Source: Iris pallida (Eukaryota; Streptophyta; Magnoliopsida; Asparagales; Iridaceae). From it: a stretch of DNA of 64,000 nucleotides. Of the stretch, positions 40,868 through 51,215 are shown in pieces (positions within the stretch are counted from its first letter, which is position 1; each line of letters opens with the position of its first letter). The stretch spans positions 7,964,161-8,028,160 of the forward strand of contig JANAVB010044017.1 in the NCBI GenBank assembly GCA_029216955.1. Direction: 5' to 3'. The position numbers and the translations under genes were made by a program. The notes below the pieces were generated by a model that was not told the DNA's origin, made no database searches, and saw only the letters and a program-made list of their open reading frames with translations.

Positions 40868-41060
40868 TAGAGAATGGCTGGCGAATGAGTTCCCCTATTT
40901 ATATTATTGTTGTCCGAATGAAAAATTATAACGTACTTCCATTCTATACAAATGTATAGTAGAAGTTGACTGTTATACAGTCAGGTTGTGCAACCACATT
41001 GGCTTCCCTTGGCATATGTCTGAAATAAGATGAAATTAATATAATAAGTTGGCAATGAAG
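40868..41060 (+). other. Presumed 3' UTR of the decarboxylase gene
   Basis: AT-rich sequence after the TGA (40,865-40,867) with AATGAAA and AATATAATAAG words that could serve as polyadenylation signals. The LINE remnant starts at about 41,070. Confidence 0.4.
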
Positions 41061-41077
41061 AAAGAGTTGTTGATTTG

Positions 41078-41475
41078 ATGAGGAGTCGTTCCAGCGTGAG
41101 AAAGACACTCGTCTTTCTACCCCATCAGTTTAGAAGAACTAGATGAGATCAGTTTGTCATAGGTGGATATACTATTTTTAGATTGAAGAAGTTGATGGCA
41201 AAGATACCCATCATTGCTATTCATGGGATTAACTTGGAGAATATCGATTTAGACTTGGCTCATGTACACATCCAGTTTACGGTTGAAATAAACTGATAAT
41301 TTGTGAAAGTTTACCTGCTGACCTGACTATTGTTCAAAAGTATGAAGAAGTGATTTGATCAGCCGGACATTCTTGATAGTATAGGAACCAAATAGAATGA
41401 GATCATCAGTGTAGAACAAACGGGAATAACAAACGGAGTCATATCTGATGAGGTGGGATAATGAGTTGGTAGTAG
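41078..41475 (-). pseudogene. LINE (non-LTR) reverse-transcriptase fragment
   Basis: Minus-strand reading gives LSHLIRYDSVCYSRLFYTDDL, with the [FY]xDD catalytic motif as FYTDD. It is followed by ILFGSYTIKNVRLIKSLLHTFE, a stop, SGQQVNFHKLSVYF, and later DKLISSSSSKLMG and KDECLSHAG. That is the order of the plant L1-type RT palm-to-thumb region. Several stops. No poly-A tail or ORF1 could be tied to it. It lies about 210 bp downstream of the decarboxylase stop, in the opposite orientation. Confidence 0.75.
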
Positions 41476-42229
41476 GGGTTTAGTTGGAAGAAGTAGAGGT
41501 ATCAATGATTGGGTTCTGTTCAGTGTGTAGTAGTGGTGGAATGTGAATAGGTAGTTTTACAATGATTTTTGACACATATGATAGTTTAGGATTCGGTGGT
41601 GGAAAAGATGGGGTCGTGGGTGGGCAGAGGGAAGCTTGTGTCAGATAATTGCCGAAGTTTTGTCGTGGTTGGTCGTTGACGGTTGTGAACTACTGGATAT
41701 AGCCGAATCTAAGATTACAAAGTAACCTGTCATAACTCCAACATTAATGTGAGCATCCTTGACTAGAAATCTGGGATCAATAACCATCTCCTTCGAGCTA
41801 TGGGAGGAAACTTCCTTATCCCTAATGTGATTATTAGAGAGGTCTCCAACGCATTGGAACCCCCTAGGCATGTGCATTGTAGACTCAAATTAGATCAAAA
41901 CCATATATTGGGTCATACGGTTTCGACCTATGTCAAGTCCCAAAATTAAATTGGAAGTTGGCTTAAAAATTACGTCAACGGCTCAAATTGGCCAAAGTTG
42001 GCCCGAAGTGGCACGAATTCAAAGTAATATTAAAAAGTAAAATTGGATGGGACATGATATATTAAACTGAAGATGGACAAGTCTCTAATTCAAATATGGA
42101 ACTGGTTTTGAGAAAACAATATTTGTTGTGCTTCAAAAATTAAAGCTACGGTAAACTACTAACATAGTCATCATTAACTTTAATAAATTAAAATATCCAT
42201 ATAAAATAAATAAAAATAAAATCCAAAAA
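41476..42229. other. Unassigned sequence
   Basis: A minus-strand frame of 78 codons (41,641-41,877, starting MHMPRGFQCVGDLSNN) could belong to the same LINE but matches nothing I recognise. The rest is AT-rich without signal. Confidence 0.25.
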
Positions 42230-42910
42230 TCAGGGGACTTACACATGACACGCTGATACGACACACACACACGCTGACACGACACACTGTTTAGTGTGTC
42301 ATACTCACATGCTTGTGAGTATGTGACAGTATGGAGAGGAAGGGACTGTCAAAAAATAGTTTTATATGGCAACCCCATTGTGTGAACACATGAGTGGCTA
42401 TGGACTAATGTGCATCCTAGTGAGTGAGTGTTAGAGTGAGGTATCCTATGAGTGAACTTGAGTGTCTAGGAGGTGAGTATCCTGTGACAGGTTAGAACAT
42501 GAGGTATCCTAAGAAGTATATACTATATAGAGTATCCTAGTACCTAGAGTGTATATATAGAGTATCCTAATACCTAGAGTGTATAGAGTATCCTAGTACC
42601 TATAGAGTATCCTCTAGAGTGTTAGAGTATCCTAAGATATTGGGGATTACCTACTCTGAGAACCTTGCTATGAAGTATCCTAGTACCTACAGTGTATAGA
42701 GTATCCTAGAAGTGTAGGTATGATTGGTACAGTGTTTTGAGCCCTTCTATAGAAATTAAATTTATTTATGCCAAGTCTTTTGGGCCTATCAGAGTTATAG
42801 ATTTTTCGAAAATCTAGTATAACGCCGATTGCCTTAAAATGCTTGCATAAGTAAGAGTGTATAGAGTGAGTATACTAGTAGTATATCGTAGTATCCTAGA
42901 GTGTATAGAG
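42230..42910. repeat. ACACG-rich palindromes and an AGTATCCTA repeat array
   Basis: 42,240-42,330 holds GACACG/CACAC words and a small palindrome (GTGTGTCATACTCACATG against CTTGTGAGTATGTGACA). From about 42,440 to 42,905 the word AGTATCCTA, with variants, recurs about 13 times, often followed by GTACCTAGAGTGTATA. It lies upstream of the second CACTA remnant and may be its intron or subterminal sequence. Confidence 0.6.
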
Positions 42911-43172
42911 TGAGCTTTCCTACTTCCTTTCTTCTCATTCGGGTCATTGAGTCGACTATTCCGCATCATAGGATATCTACCTCAACCGCACCTTAGAGAA
43001 GTGTCGAAATATTAATATTAACGGATGAAGAACTGGAACAGGAAATGAGACGTTATTTTCCTTCATGGTTGAGTGCATATATAAGATGACGCAGTAATTA
43101 CTTCTCGTATATGCACTTTGCACAGTAATTAACGGAACGCTAAATTTAATTTCTTATCTTGTGACATTTAGG

Positions 43173-43897
43173 TCGATCGTCCGAACGCAATACTAGAGAA
43201 TGAGTCTATTAGAACTCTAGCCAAGGGGCCCACTTATTCCATCAAAATATGTCCAAGCTATTGTGTGAATGGGTTTAGGTTCAAGTCAACAAATTCTCCG
43301 ATCAGAGAGAACTTTCCAGATCTTGATTCGACCAAAAATAGTTGTTTGTGTATCCGATCTACAAACTACAAAGATGTAGATCCAGAAAATGATTTCTATG
43401 GCGTCTTACGGGAGAATGTGGAGTTGACATATAACTACGGTATAGTGCCGGCTAAGATCGTGTTGTTCAGGTGTGATTGGTTCGATCCGATCCAAGATCA
43501 AGGTTGGAAAATTGACAAGCATGGTCTTGTGGATATTAACTACCGCCGTTGATATCAAGGATACAAACCATTTGTCCTATCAAGTCAGGCTCAACTAGTT
43601 TACTTCACTACTTACCCTAGACGGGGAACAACTAGGTTGGACTGGTGGGTAGTTTGCAAGACTAAAGCCAAAAATACCTACGATGTTGACAAAATAGCTT
43701 ATCAGGAGGACGAGCTACCTCTCGTAACAAATACAGTTGACATGGACACAACAGAAGTTCCATGTTACACGTCTAATCCTGTAGAAGAGGTAGAAGTATC
43801 CGAAGAGGAAAATAAAGTAGATAAAAGCAAAGATGAGGAGGAAGAGGAAGATGAGGACGCGGAGGATGAAGAAGATAAATTTTCAGAAGATGATTGA
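43173..43897 (+). pseudogene. CACTA TNP2 C-terminal fragment (DUF4216-type), plus strand
   Basis: After a likely splice acceptor (CATTTAG) the frame reads LAKGPTYSIKICPSYCVNGF, FRFKSTNSP, NDFYGVLRENVELTYNYG and KIVLFRCDWFDP, the DUF4216 block found at the end of CACTA TNP2 proteins. A single in-frame TGA (about 43,550) interrupts it; the same frame continues YQGYKPFVLSSQAQLVYF and RLDWWVVCKTKAK. It ends with a strongly acidic tail (EEEEEDEDAEDEEDKFSEDD) at 43,897. The transposase core is absent from the window. Its orientation is opposite to the large CACTA element, so it is a separate copy. Confidence 0.8.
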
Positions 43898-44690
43898 AAG
43901 TAAAATAAAATATAAAATATGTTTAACCACTAATTATTATCCATACAACAATAAATCTTCCATATTACACGTCTAATACTGTTATTTTGTTTAATCCCTA
44001 ATTAATCTCTATGTTTCCATCAATCTATCCAGATGGCACCTATGACCCGAGCACGTCGCTTGAGAGAGGCATAGATGGCTACTGAGGAGGTAGTGGTACC
44101 TCCTGCTATTGAGGAGGTAGTTCTTCCTGCTGCTGCTGAGGACGTAGTAGCACCCAAAGTAGAGATGAAGGTCAAGGAAGAACTTCTTCTACTATTAAGG
44201 AGGAAGTGATTCCTAAAGCCGATATAGCTGTGAAGGAGGAGGTGGCACCAGAAGGCAGTTACACCGAGAGTTCTAGTCATCCAGCTCCTACGGAATCTGG
44301 CATAGATCCTACTTATGCGCAGTAGCTGAGGAGAGAGATCTCTCTGCACCTGCGTAGAAGGTAGAGCAGTATGATAAAACTTTTGACCGGATTTGTTTTC
44401 GGTAAACTTATTTATGGGTTAGACTTGGATGTTTTTACAACTCTTGATGTTTCTTATTTTCTAGACATGGTTATTATCTAGACTTGGATGTTTTTGGATG
44501 CTATTATCTAGACTTGGTTATTATCTAGAAATTCAACGGAGGGTTGCTCAGGGTCTATTTTTATGAACTATGATATGTTAAATGCATGGTATTATCTAGA
44601 AATTCGATGGAGGGTTGCTCCGGGTCTATTTTTATAGACTGTGATATGTTAAATGCATGGTTATTATCTTGTAGATATCTATTTCTATCA
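43898..44690 (+). other. CACTA inter-gene region with decayed exon and tandem repeats
   Basis: 44,034-44,340 reads MAPMTRARRLREA, a stop, then repeated EEVVVPPAIEEVV-like acidic units, probably a decayed first exon of TNP1. At 44,510-44,665 a roughly 70-bp unit (GGAGGGTTGCTC, GGGTCTATTTTTAT, ATGTTAAATGCATGG) occurs twice in tandem and recurs in part at about 46,960. Confidence 0.5.
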
Positions 44691-44693
44691 GGT

Positions 44694-46747
44694 ATGGCAG
44701 GACGCAGAGGATCGTACCACCGTAGCGGTAGAGGAGTATCATGTGGAGGTAGAGGTTCCACCAATAGATGGAGTGGTACTCAATTAGTGGATGACGGTGC
44801 TGGTCCCTCGTCTCCTCGTACTCTAGTATACCAGCCACTCAGATCTTCGTCTGTGTCGACGGTACGTGGCAGTACTCCTGGGACGGACAGTTCTAGGCCT
44901 GAACCTATCCCATCCAGCAGCGTTCCTCCTGTGGACGGCACTATGGAGATGGAGGAGCGGATAGAGGAGGTCGCACCTACATCATCTCCATATGATCCGA
45001 GCAATCCCCCATGCGCCCCTCCGGACAAGACAAGGATGGATATTTGGTCCGACGAGCCTATAAAGTAAGTTAATTAGTCAACATTTATATATACTTACAT
45101 CTATATATTAATGAATTTAATTATCATTGTATAGATATTGTTTTCCGTCAGTTCAGAGGGCATTGGGACTATTTCTGAGGTCCAACTACGGAGGCCCTTA
45201 GATCAACTACTCGGATGCCTCGAACGAGAGGAAGGCATTCTGCTTTGCCCACTTCAAGGTTACTAAAGTATATTGCTTTTAGTATAAATCATATTTTATG
45301 TATATTGTATAGCTAACTAATTTAATTCTTGTAGAAAACATATTTTTATCCACCAAATCGGGGCTGAGACGATTGAGAAGCAATTTTCTGCCGTTGCCGC
45401 CAAGTTGATCCGGGATGCGATCGATGACCAGATGGCTCGAGACCGTTCCAGAAAAGGGATCCAAGGTTGGATCATGCTCGAGAAGTGACTACCATGAAGG
45501 CTAGATTCGATGCTCCTAGGTACAAGGAACAGTCGGAGAAGGCGAAGGTGGCTAGGACGAGGGCAGAAAAGTGGTGTGGTGGCTCGATTCCCATGGCGGA
45601 ACATTTTTGTCACCTGGTACGTGTTTTACTGTAATATATTATTTTAATGAAAGTAGTAATAAAAAGTTTAATTTTAATGAAATTTTTTTATTATAACAGG
45701 TAAAGAAGGGTGCGAACTCCAACATAGTGACGGTCTTCCTGGCTACCCATCGGAAGGACGGAAAGCTTATCGATGATCGGGCCACACAGAGCTATGTTAG
45801 TATTACTTTACATGTCACTAACTTTATTATAACTTAAGAAATATGCAAATATATCCATAGACATGGAAGAACTAGGTTGGTAGTAAATATTATGCTTATC
45901 GAGATGCGTACTTTTCTAGGATGAATATCTTAGGCTAGAGCGTGAGCTTACTGGTGCATCTACGAAGGGAGGGGCTAGTAATTTCTCGCAGCCCCCTCTG
46001 GCTCGGACGATGGACGAGCTCTTAATGACCGTCGTTGGTGGTCTTCAGAGGGGTACGTACTACGGTACGAGATCCTACGACCCCTTTATGGCGGCACAGT
46101 CATCCAGAGCCTCCTCTGCTAGTGTGCATTCCCTACAGCCCTCAGAGGAGTCGGTCCGAGTGGGGGAAATCTGTCGCCAGCTTACTGAGCTCCGTGATGA
46201 GCTGTTGCGGAGGATGGAGGAGCAGCCCAAGTCTCAGCCGCAGACGGATGATGTGGCCCTCACCGTACAAATTGATATGCTCGAGCGCACTATTAGGGAG
46301 ACGAGCGAGGGGACGGGTTGTGCCGTTCAGGCGGTGCCGGAGAGGATGGATCTTGCCGTTCATGCATTGCACGGGACGCAGGCGGCCATTGGCAAGCAGG
46401 TTTCGAGGCTGGCGACTGTTATGGATTATACCAACTCCAGACTGCTAGCCATGGAGTGGACACTTCCTCGTCGTGCTTCGACATCCACACCGACTGCAGT
46501 GGCTCCACTCCCTCCTCTTCCTCCAACTGATGGGTCATCGTCGGTGATGCTGACCCCGGAGCAGTATAGGTTCCTGGTGTTCCAGGTGCAGGCACTGCCT
46601 GCTCCTCCTTCTCCTCATCCTGGCCAGGCGAAGTCCTTTATTGGACTTATTTTCATTTGTTGTATTCGTGACCCATTGTTGGATCTTTATGTATTTGTTG
46701 GTGACCCATTTTTGGGTCTTTATGTATTTATTTTATCCCGGGTATGA
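44694..46747 (+). pseudogene. CACTA TNP1-like (plant transposase Ptta/En/Spm), five-exon pseudogene
   Basis: Exons bounded by GT-AG: 44,694-45,064 (MAGRRGSYHRSGRGV, Ser/Pro-rich), 45,135-45,258 (RALGLFLRSNYGGP, stop, NYSDASNERKAFCFAHFK), 45,335-45,616 (TIEKQFSAVAAKLIRD, RSRKGIQGW, then after a one-base shift KARFDAPRYKEQSEKAK), 45,700-45,795 (KKGANSNIVTVFLATHRKDG) and 45,920-46,747 (DEYLRLERELTG, then a Gln/Glu-rich coiled-coil region and a Pro-rich tail). The middle exons match the Transposase_24 pattern. One nonsense codon (Trp to TAG) and one frameshift disable it. Expected role: DNA-binding partner of TNP2, recognising the CGTCGC-type repeats just downstream. Confidence 0.78.
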
Positions 46748-47084
46748 CTATTTGTATTATGTTATGTTGAATATTATCAGACACAGTTTTCATAGCCATT
46801 TGGTAGTGGATTTGTATCCACCCGGCTATTTCTTGTCTTTCTGATCGTTCGATTATATTTATTTGATTATTGGTAATGGATTATTATTATTTGTCTCTAT
46901 ATTGGTTTACCGGTGTTGAGTTTCCCACCGAAGGGGTCGACAAACCCAGGAAATTCTACAGAGGGTTGCTCCGGGTCTATTATTTGCAAACTGAAACTCT
47001 AAATACAGGTAAAATATTTTTAATGTAAATGCTATTTATGTGAAATGCATACTGCATTCTATTTTTTTTATATTTTTTTGGAAT
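46748..47084 (+). other. 3' region of the CACTA remnant, non-coding
   Basis: AT-rich. Includes another copy of GGAGGGTTGCTCCGGGTCTA (about 46,962) seen twice at 44.5 kb. No gene. Confidence 0.4.
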
Positions 47085-47595
47085 TAATGATGTTTAGCGA
47101 CGCTTAGCGATGGTCAGCGATGCATACATACGTTGCTAGAACGTCGCAAAACTGAGAATCAAAAGGTCATAATCATCGCAGAATGTCGTAGATACGTTGA
47201 CGTGGCAAACTGTACAGGTCAGCAAATCTAGTATCCGAACGTCGGTATTCAAGTATCGTAACGTCGCAAAAAAGATGACATGGCAACCAAAAAATTGCCA
47301 GATTTAGAGTCGAAAAACGTCACTAATCTCTGACTGTAACGTCGCTAAAACCTGAATGGACAGCAAAAATCAGCAACAAAATGTTATGTCGCTAATTAGC
47401 AACATTTTTGTTGATAAACGTCGCTAAAACTAGCAACGTCGTGCGTCGCCGAATGACGTCGCTAAAGCGATGAATAGCGACGTTTTAAATGTTAGCAACC
47501 ATGAATAAAGCGACATGGCCGAAACGTCGCTAAAAATATTGCTGTCAGAAGTTAGCGATATTTTTTTGCTGTTTAGCGACGTTGTTAGGCGTCGC
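47085..47595 (+). repeat. CACTA subterminal repeat array (CGTCGCTAAA family)
   Basis: In about 500 bp the core CGTCGC or GCGACG, usually extended to CGTCGCTAAAA, occurs some 15 times on both strands. Arrays of this kind near CACTA ends are the binding sites of TNP1-type proteins, and a TNP1 pseudogene is directly upstream. No CACTA terminus follows; the array stops at a copia fragment, so the end of the element is missing. Confidence 0.75.
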
Positions 47596-47599
47596 TTAT

Positions 47600-48255
47600 A
47601 TGAGATATTTTGGTTCATCTAAAGTTTTCTTCATCTATAAAATTTGAGAACAATAACGTCCTGCTACGATATACTCTGCCTCAGTTGTTGATAATGTTGC
47701 ATAATTTTATTTTTTGCTAAACCAAGAGACTAAAGCCTTACCTAGAAAATAAGACGTACCATTGATACTTTTTCGGTCTACTTTGCATCCTACAAAATTA
47801 GCATCCAAGTAACCGATTGGGTCAAACAATATAGTTTTGGGATAACATAAGCAGATAGCAGAAGTTCTTTTAAGGTATCGAAAGTTACGCTTAACGGTGC
47901 ATAAATGTGATTCCTTCGAATTAGCTTGATATCGTGCACAAATGCAAACACTAAACATAATATCAGGGTGACTAGCAGTTAAATAAAGTAAACTACTAAT
48001 CATACTTCAATACTTACGCTGGCAGACTGGTTTTCCACTTTTATCGAGGCCAAGTTGAGTTGATGTAGCCACTGGCGTGCCGATAGACTTTACATTGTCA
48101 AAATCAAACTTCTTTAGTAACTCCTTCGTATACTTGGCTTGATTGATGAAAGTTCCCTGCAAGTGTTATTTGATCTGAAGTCCTAGAAAGTAGTTGAGCT
48201 CTCCCATCATACTCATCTCAAACTCACCCTACATATACTTAGCAAAATCTTGACA
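47600..48255 (-). pseudogene. Copia RT C-terminus/RNase H fragment
   Basis: Minus-strand reading: MSMMGELNYFLGLQIK (about 48,215), TKELLKKFDFDNVKSIGTPV, KSGKPVCQ, then SLLYLTASHPDIMFSVCICA (47,707-48,003), RYLKRTSAICLCYP, GCKVDRKSINGTSYFLGK and SWFSKK, with ATLSTTEAEYI-like residues beyond. This is the end of copia RT and the start of RNase H. It is truncated on both sides. Confidence 0.85.
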
Positions 48256-48614
48256 GGTGGCCGAGCTTTGCCAGAGTTTTAACAAAACTGTATTGGGCCA
48301 ATTTTGATAGGATTTGGGCTTTTTAGTTTGTGGACTTTTGGATAGGAATTTGTGGACAAGAAGGCCATATATTTTGTGGACTGAGAGTAGCTAAGCCAGT
48401 ACCGATCCTGATTAATCTTATATATTTTTGTAAACTAAAATAAAAATACAGAAGAAATATATAAAAGTCTTGATCTTGATTCCAACACTTTTGGTTCTTG
48501 ATGACGACGAGACATTCTGACTTGAAACCTGTAGCTGTATATATATTTTATCTATCGACCAAAGTTGATATTGATTATCAAAATCAGGTATGATCATGAC
48601 TAGTGGACCAACAC
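48256..48614. other. Unassigned sequence between copia fragments
   Basis: AT-rich with GT-rich stretches (TTTTAGTTTGTGGACTTTTG); possibly LTR sequence. No gene seen. Confidence 0.25.
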
Positions 48615-48985
48615 TTTGTCGAGTATAATTTTATCATTTTACTGCTATATGTTGATGATATACTACTGGTGGGTCAGAATGTCACTAGGATAGCGGAGTT
48701 GAGGCACCAACTGGCACGGCCTTCTCTATAAAGAATTTGGGCACAACGAAGACTATTCTTGGGATGGAGATCAGCCGAGAGATAGAGTCCACGTTGCTAA
48801 ACTTGTCCCAAAAGAAGTACATTTACGGTTACTTTAGCGTTTCTAGATGGATGGGTCAAAGTAAGTGAGTAACCCCTTGTACCTCACTTTAAGTTCATTG
48901 AGGAGCAGCGTCCATCTACGGAGGATGAGAAGGAGGATTTGGAGCAACTTCCATATACTTCACATATAGGAAGCCTCATGAACTT
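48615..48985 (+). pseudogene. Copia RT fragment with YVDD, plus strand
   Basis: Reads EYNFIILLLYVDDILLVG (about 48,622-48,672), then, in shifting frames, IAELRHQLA, GTTKTILGMEISREIEST, LSQKKYIY and SRWMGQSK. This is the catalytic centre and the following connection region of copia RT. Opposite in orientation to the neighbouring copia pieces, so it comes from a different copy or an inversion. Confidence 0.8.
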
Positions 48986-49094
48986 CGGAGATTGGCAAAC
49001 AGGTTCGCTCTCCAAAAAACTTGAAGCCACTAATAAACTTTACGTTACAACTCTATTTCAAACTTTAGGACTTAAAATTGGGTCTGACTTTAAA

Positions 49095-49475
49095 CCAGTA
49101 GTTCTTGAGGAGTGACATCGGAGGTTGCATATAGCACTCTGTTCATAATGGAAGTAGCTGTTAGCAAAGCTTCACCCCAGAAGAAATTTAGAAGACCCGT
49201 AGTTAACAACATTGAATTCATCATCTCTGTTAATGTTCTGTTTTTCCTTTCTGCAATACTATTTGATTGAGGGGAGTATGGAGCAATCGTCTCGTTGACA
49301 ATTTCATGTTCTCTGCAGAATAATACGAATTCATGAGACCTATATTCTCCACTTCAATCACTTCTGAATATATTGAGTTGTTGTCCGGTTTGGTGTGACT
49401 CTTTCGCCTACTGCCTGTGTTCTTTGTCAACAAGAACATGAGATAGGGAGACCATTTGTTCTTCACTTGTTATGC
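49095..49475 (-). pseudogene. Copia integrase fragment
   Basis: Minus-strand frames give GEYRSHEFVLFCREHEI, TIAPYSPQSNSIAERKNRTL and TEMMNSMLL, then NFFWGEALLTA and later NRVLYATSDV. This is the second half of the copia integrase core, including the Glu region before RKNRTL. Frameshifts and a lost N-terminus. Same strand as the RNase H piece at 47.6-48.3 kb and the LTR to its right. Confidence 0.82.
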
Positions 49476-49639
49476 CATTCGGTGCATTTGGACCAAACAT
49501 TCAGCATGAATGCTTACTTTGGACTCATTAGTCGGGGTGGGCAAAGGTGTCAAAAATTTCCCGGTTGTGTATGTGTAGTTCTTTATGGTTTTGCAATGCA
49601 TGTCTTCACCTTTAGTTTATTGGCACGTTTAACGAAAGA

Positions 49640-49640
49640 T

Positions 49641-49694
<54 letters not shown>

Positions 49695-50250
49695 CCGAAA
49701 CAGATGTAGATAGTAGAACGATAAGAGACAGAGTCCTCAGGCAAACAAGTTTGCTCTTTGTTTTGAGTAACGATCAGAAACAGAGACTTCTGTGCAAATA
49801 AATTTTCTCTCTATTCTGAGTATTAAGGACTTCGGAGACTTCAGTGAAAACAAGTTTGCTCTCCAGAAGAACCTGCAGCCCACCAAGAAGGAGAAGAAGA
49901 AGAAAAAGAAGAAGAAGAAGAAGAAGAAGAAGAAGAAGAAGAAGAAGAAGAAGAAGAAGAAGAAGAACAAAGAGGAGATTTCAACACCATTATTCAAAGC
50001 AAGATTTGCCTTTATATGATCTGCTTCCAGGAACCCGTAAGTTCTCGAAGAACATCTGGAACGTTCGCTAGCCAACTTTTGTGACTCGAATAGGCTCCCT
50101 GGACTCATCAAGATCCCTTTAGTTCTAATTTTTTGCATCTTAAAAAGGAAGCCAGGGGGCTCTATATATAGAGTGGAGTGAGACTTCACTTCTTTTCATA
50201 TCCGATGTGGGACTAAAAAAACCAAAACTTAAAATAGAATTTGATATTTT
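49640..50250 (-). repeat. Copia-type LTR remnant with AT and GAA microsatellites
   Basis: On the minus strand it carries TAGTCCCACATCGG (about 50,200-50,213), a TATA-like palindrome CTCTATATATAGAG (about 50,160-50,173), and then a leader with degenerate repeats around CAAACAAGTTTGCTCT. Contains (AT)n at 49,643-49,692 and (GAA)n at about 49,885-49,970. Its position upstream of the minus-strand integrase fragment suits a 5' LTR, but ends and target duplication were not found. Confidence 0.5.
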
Positions 50251-50393
50251 AGATTATCCCACTATCAGCGTAGTCATGTGTCAGTCCACACCTACCCCCC
50301 ATATATGCCCGTGCTAGCACGAAGCATGCTTGAGCCCGTGTCCGAATCTGAGTCCGAACTATGAAAAGTAACATGCTTCCATATTTGCGTTAG

Positions 50394-50745
50394 TCATTTT
50401 TTTTCTAAAAAATTACCCCACATGGCACCCATATGTGTTCCACCATACCCCATGTGCATACCTCAACACATGCAAAGCATTATATTGAGATACCTACTTG
50501 GTGGTGTAACCGATGTGGGACTATTTTACACTAGTCCAAAGGCAAAAAACACCAACATATATGTGCATACACCAACATTATATTGAGATACCCACTTAGT
50601 GGTATTTCCTTTGGACTAGTGTAAAATAGTCCCACATCGGCTATACCACCAAGTGTGTATCTCAATATAATGCTTTACATGTGCTGACGTATACACATGG
50701 GGTATGGTAGGGCACATGTGGGTGCCCTGTGGGATATTTTTTAGA
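50394..50745. repeat. Foldback sequence: 140-bp inverted repeats with a 60-bp spacer
   Basis: The left arm (50,394-50,540) and right arm (50,600-50,745) are inverted copies with small differences. Shared words include CCGATGTGGGACTATTTTAC, CTAGTCCAAAGG, TATTGAGATACC and CACATGGGGTATGG. The GATGTGGGACTA motif is common at LTR starts, so the arms may be inverted LTR pieces. A long (AT)n follows at 50,750-50,810. Confidence 0.8.
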
Positions 50746-50749
50746 AGGA

Positions 50750-50811
<62 letters not shown>

Positions 50812-50849
50812 TGAACATCATGTTCAATATTACTAATAATCCCTATTTG

Positions 50850-51215
50850 TGTAGTCTGCCGACCCTCAAAGATGCACTTGTTCCTCTCTCTCTCCAAACA
50901 TGCCATACTGCTGTCGTAATCTGAATACGAGCCTCTCGGAACAATGCGCCCCCATTATGCCTTGCTGCTATAATATCGCGAATCAGGCTATCTATATCCT
51001 TTTCCCCACTAGACTGCATATGAAATATTCTACCCTGTGAGCACCAAATATCCTATGTGAACATGCACCAGAAGAACAAGTGATTCATGCTATCATTTGT
51101 TTGACCACACAGCGGACATAAAACAGTACCAACCTGGATGCCAAAACAGGATAATCGATCAAGCGTCTATAATCTTCCTATCAAAAGTTTGTACAAGCAC
51201 TATTGCATCTTCCTA
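50850..51215 (-). pseudogene. LINE C-terminal zinc-finger (zf-RVT) fragment
   Basis: Minus-strand reading: LYKLLIGRLQTLDRLSCFG (one base-shift included), then CPLCGQTNDSMNHLFFWC with the CxxC...HxxxxxC zinc-binding pattern. It continues DIWCSQG and TTAVWHVWRERNKCIFEGRQ. This is the zf-RVT domain at the end of plant LINE ORF2. Possible continuation to about 51,600 is decayed. Confidence 0.8.

Noticed and set aside
49737..50189. ORFs of poly-Phe, poly-Lys and poly-Arg
   Set aside because: Frames of the (GAA)n microsatellite; not genes.
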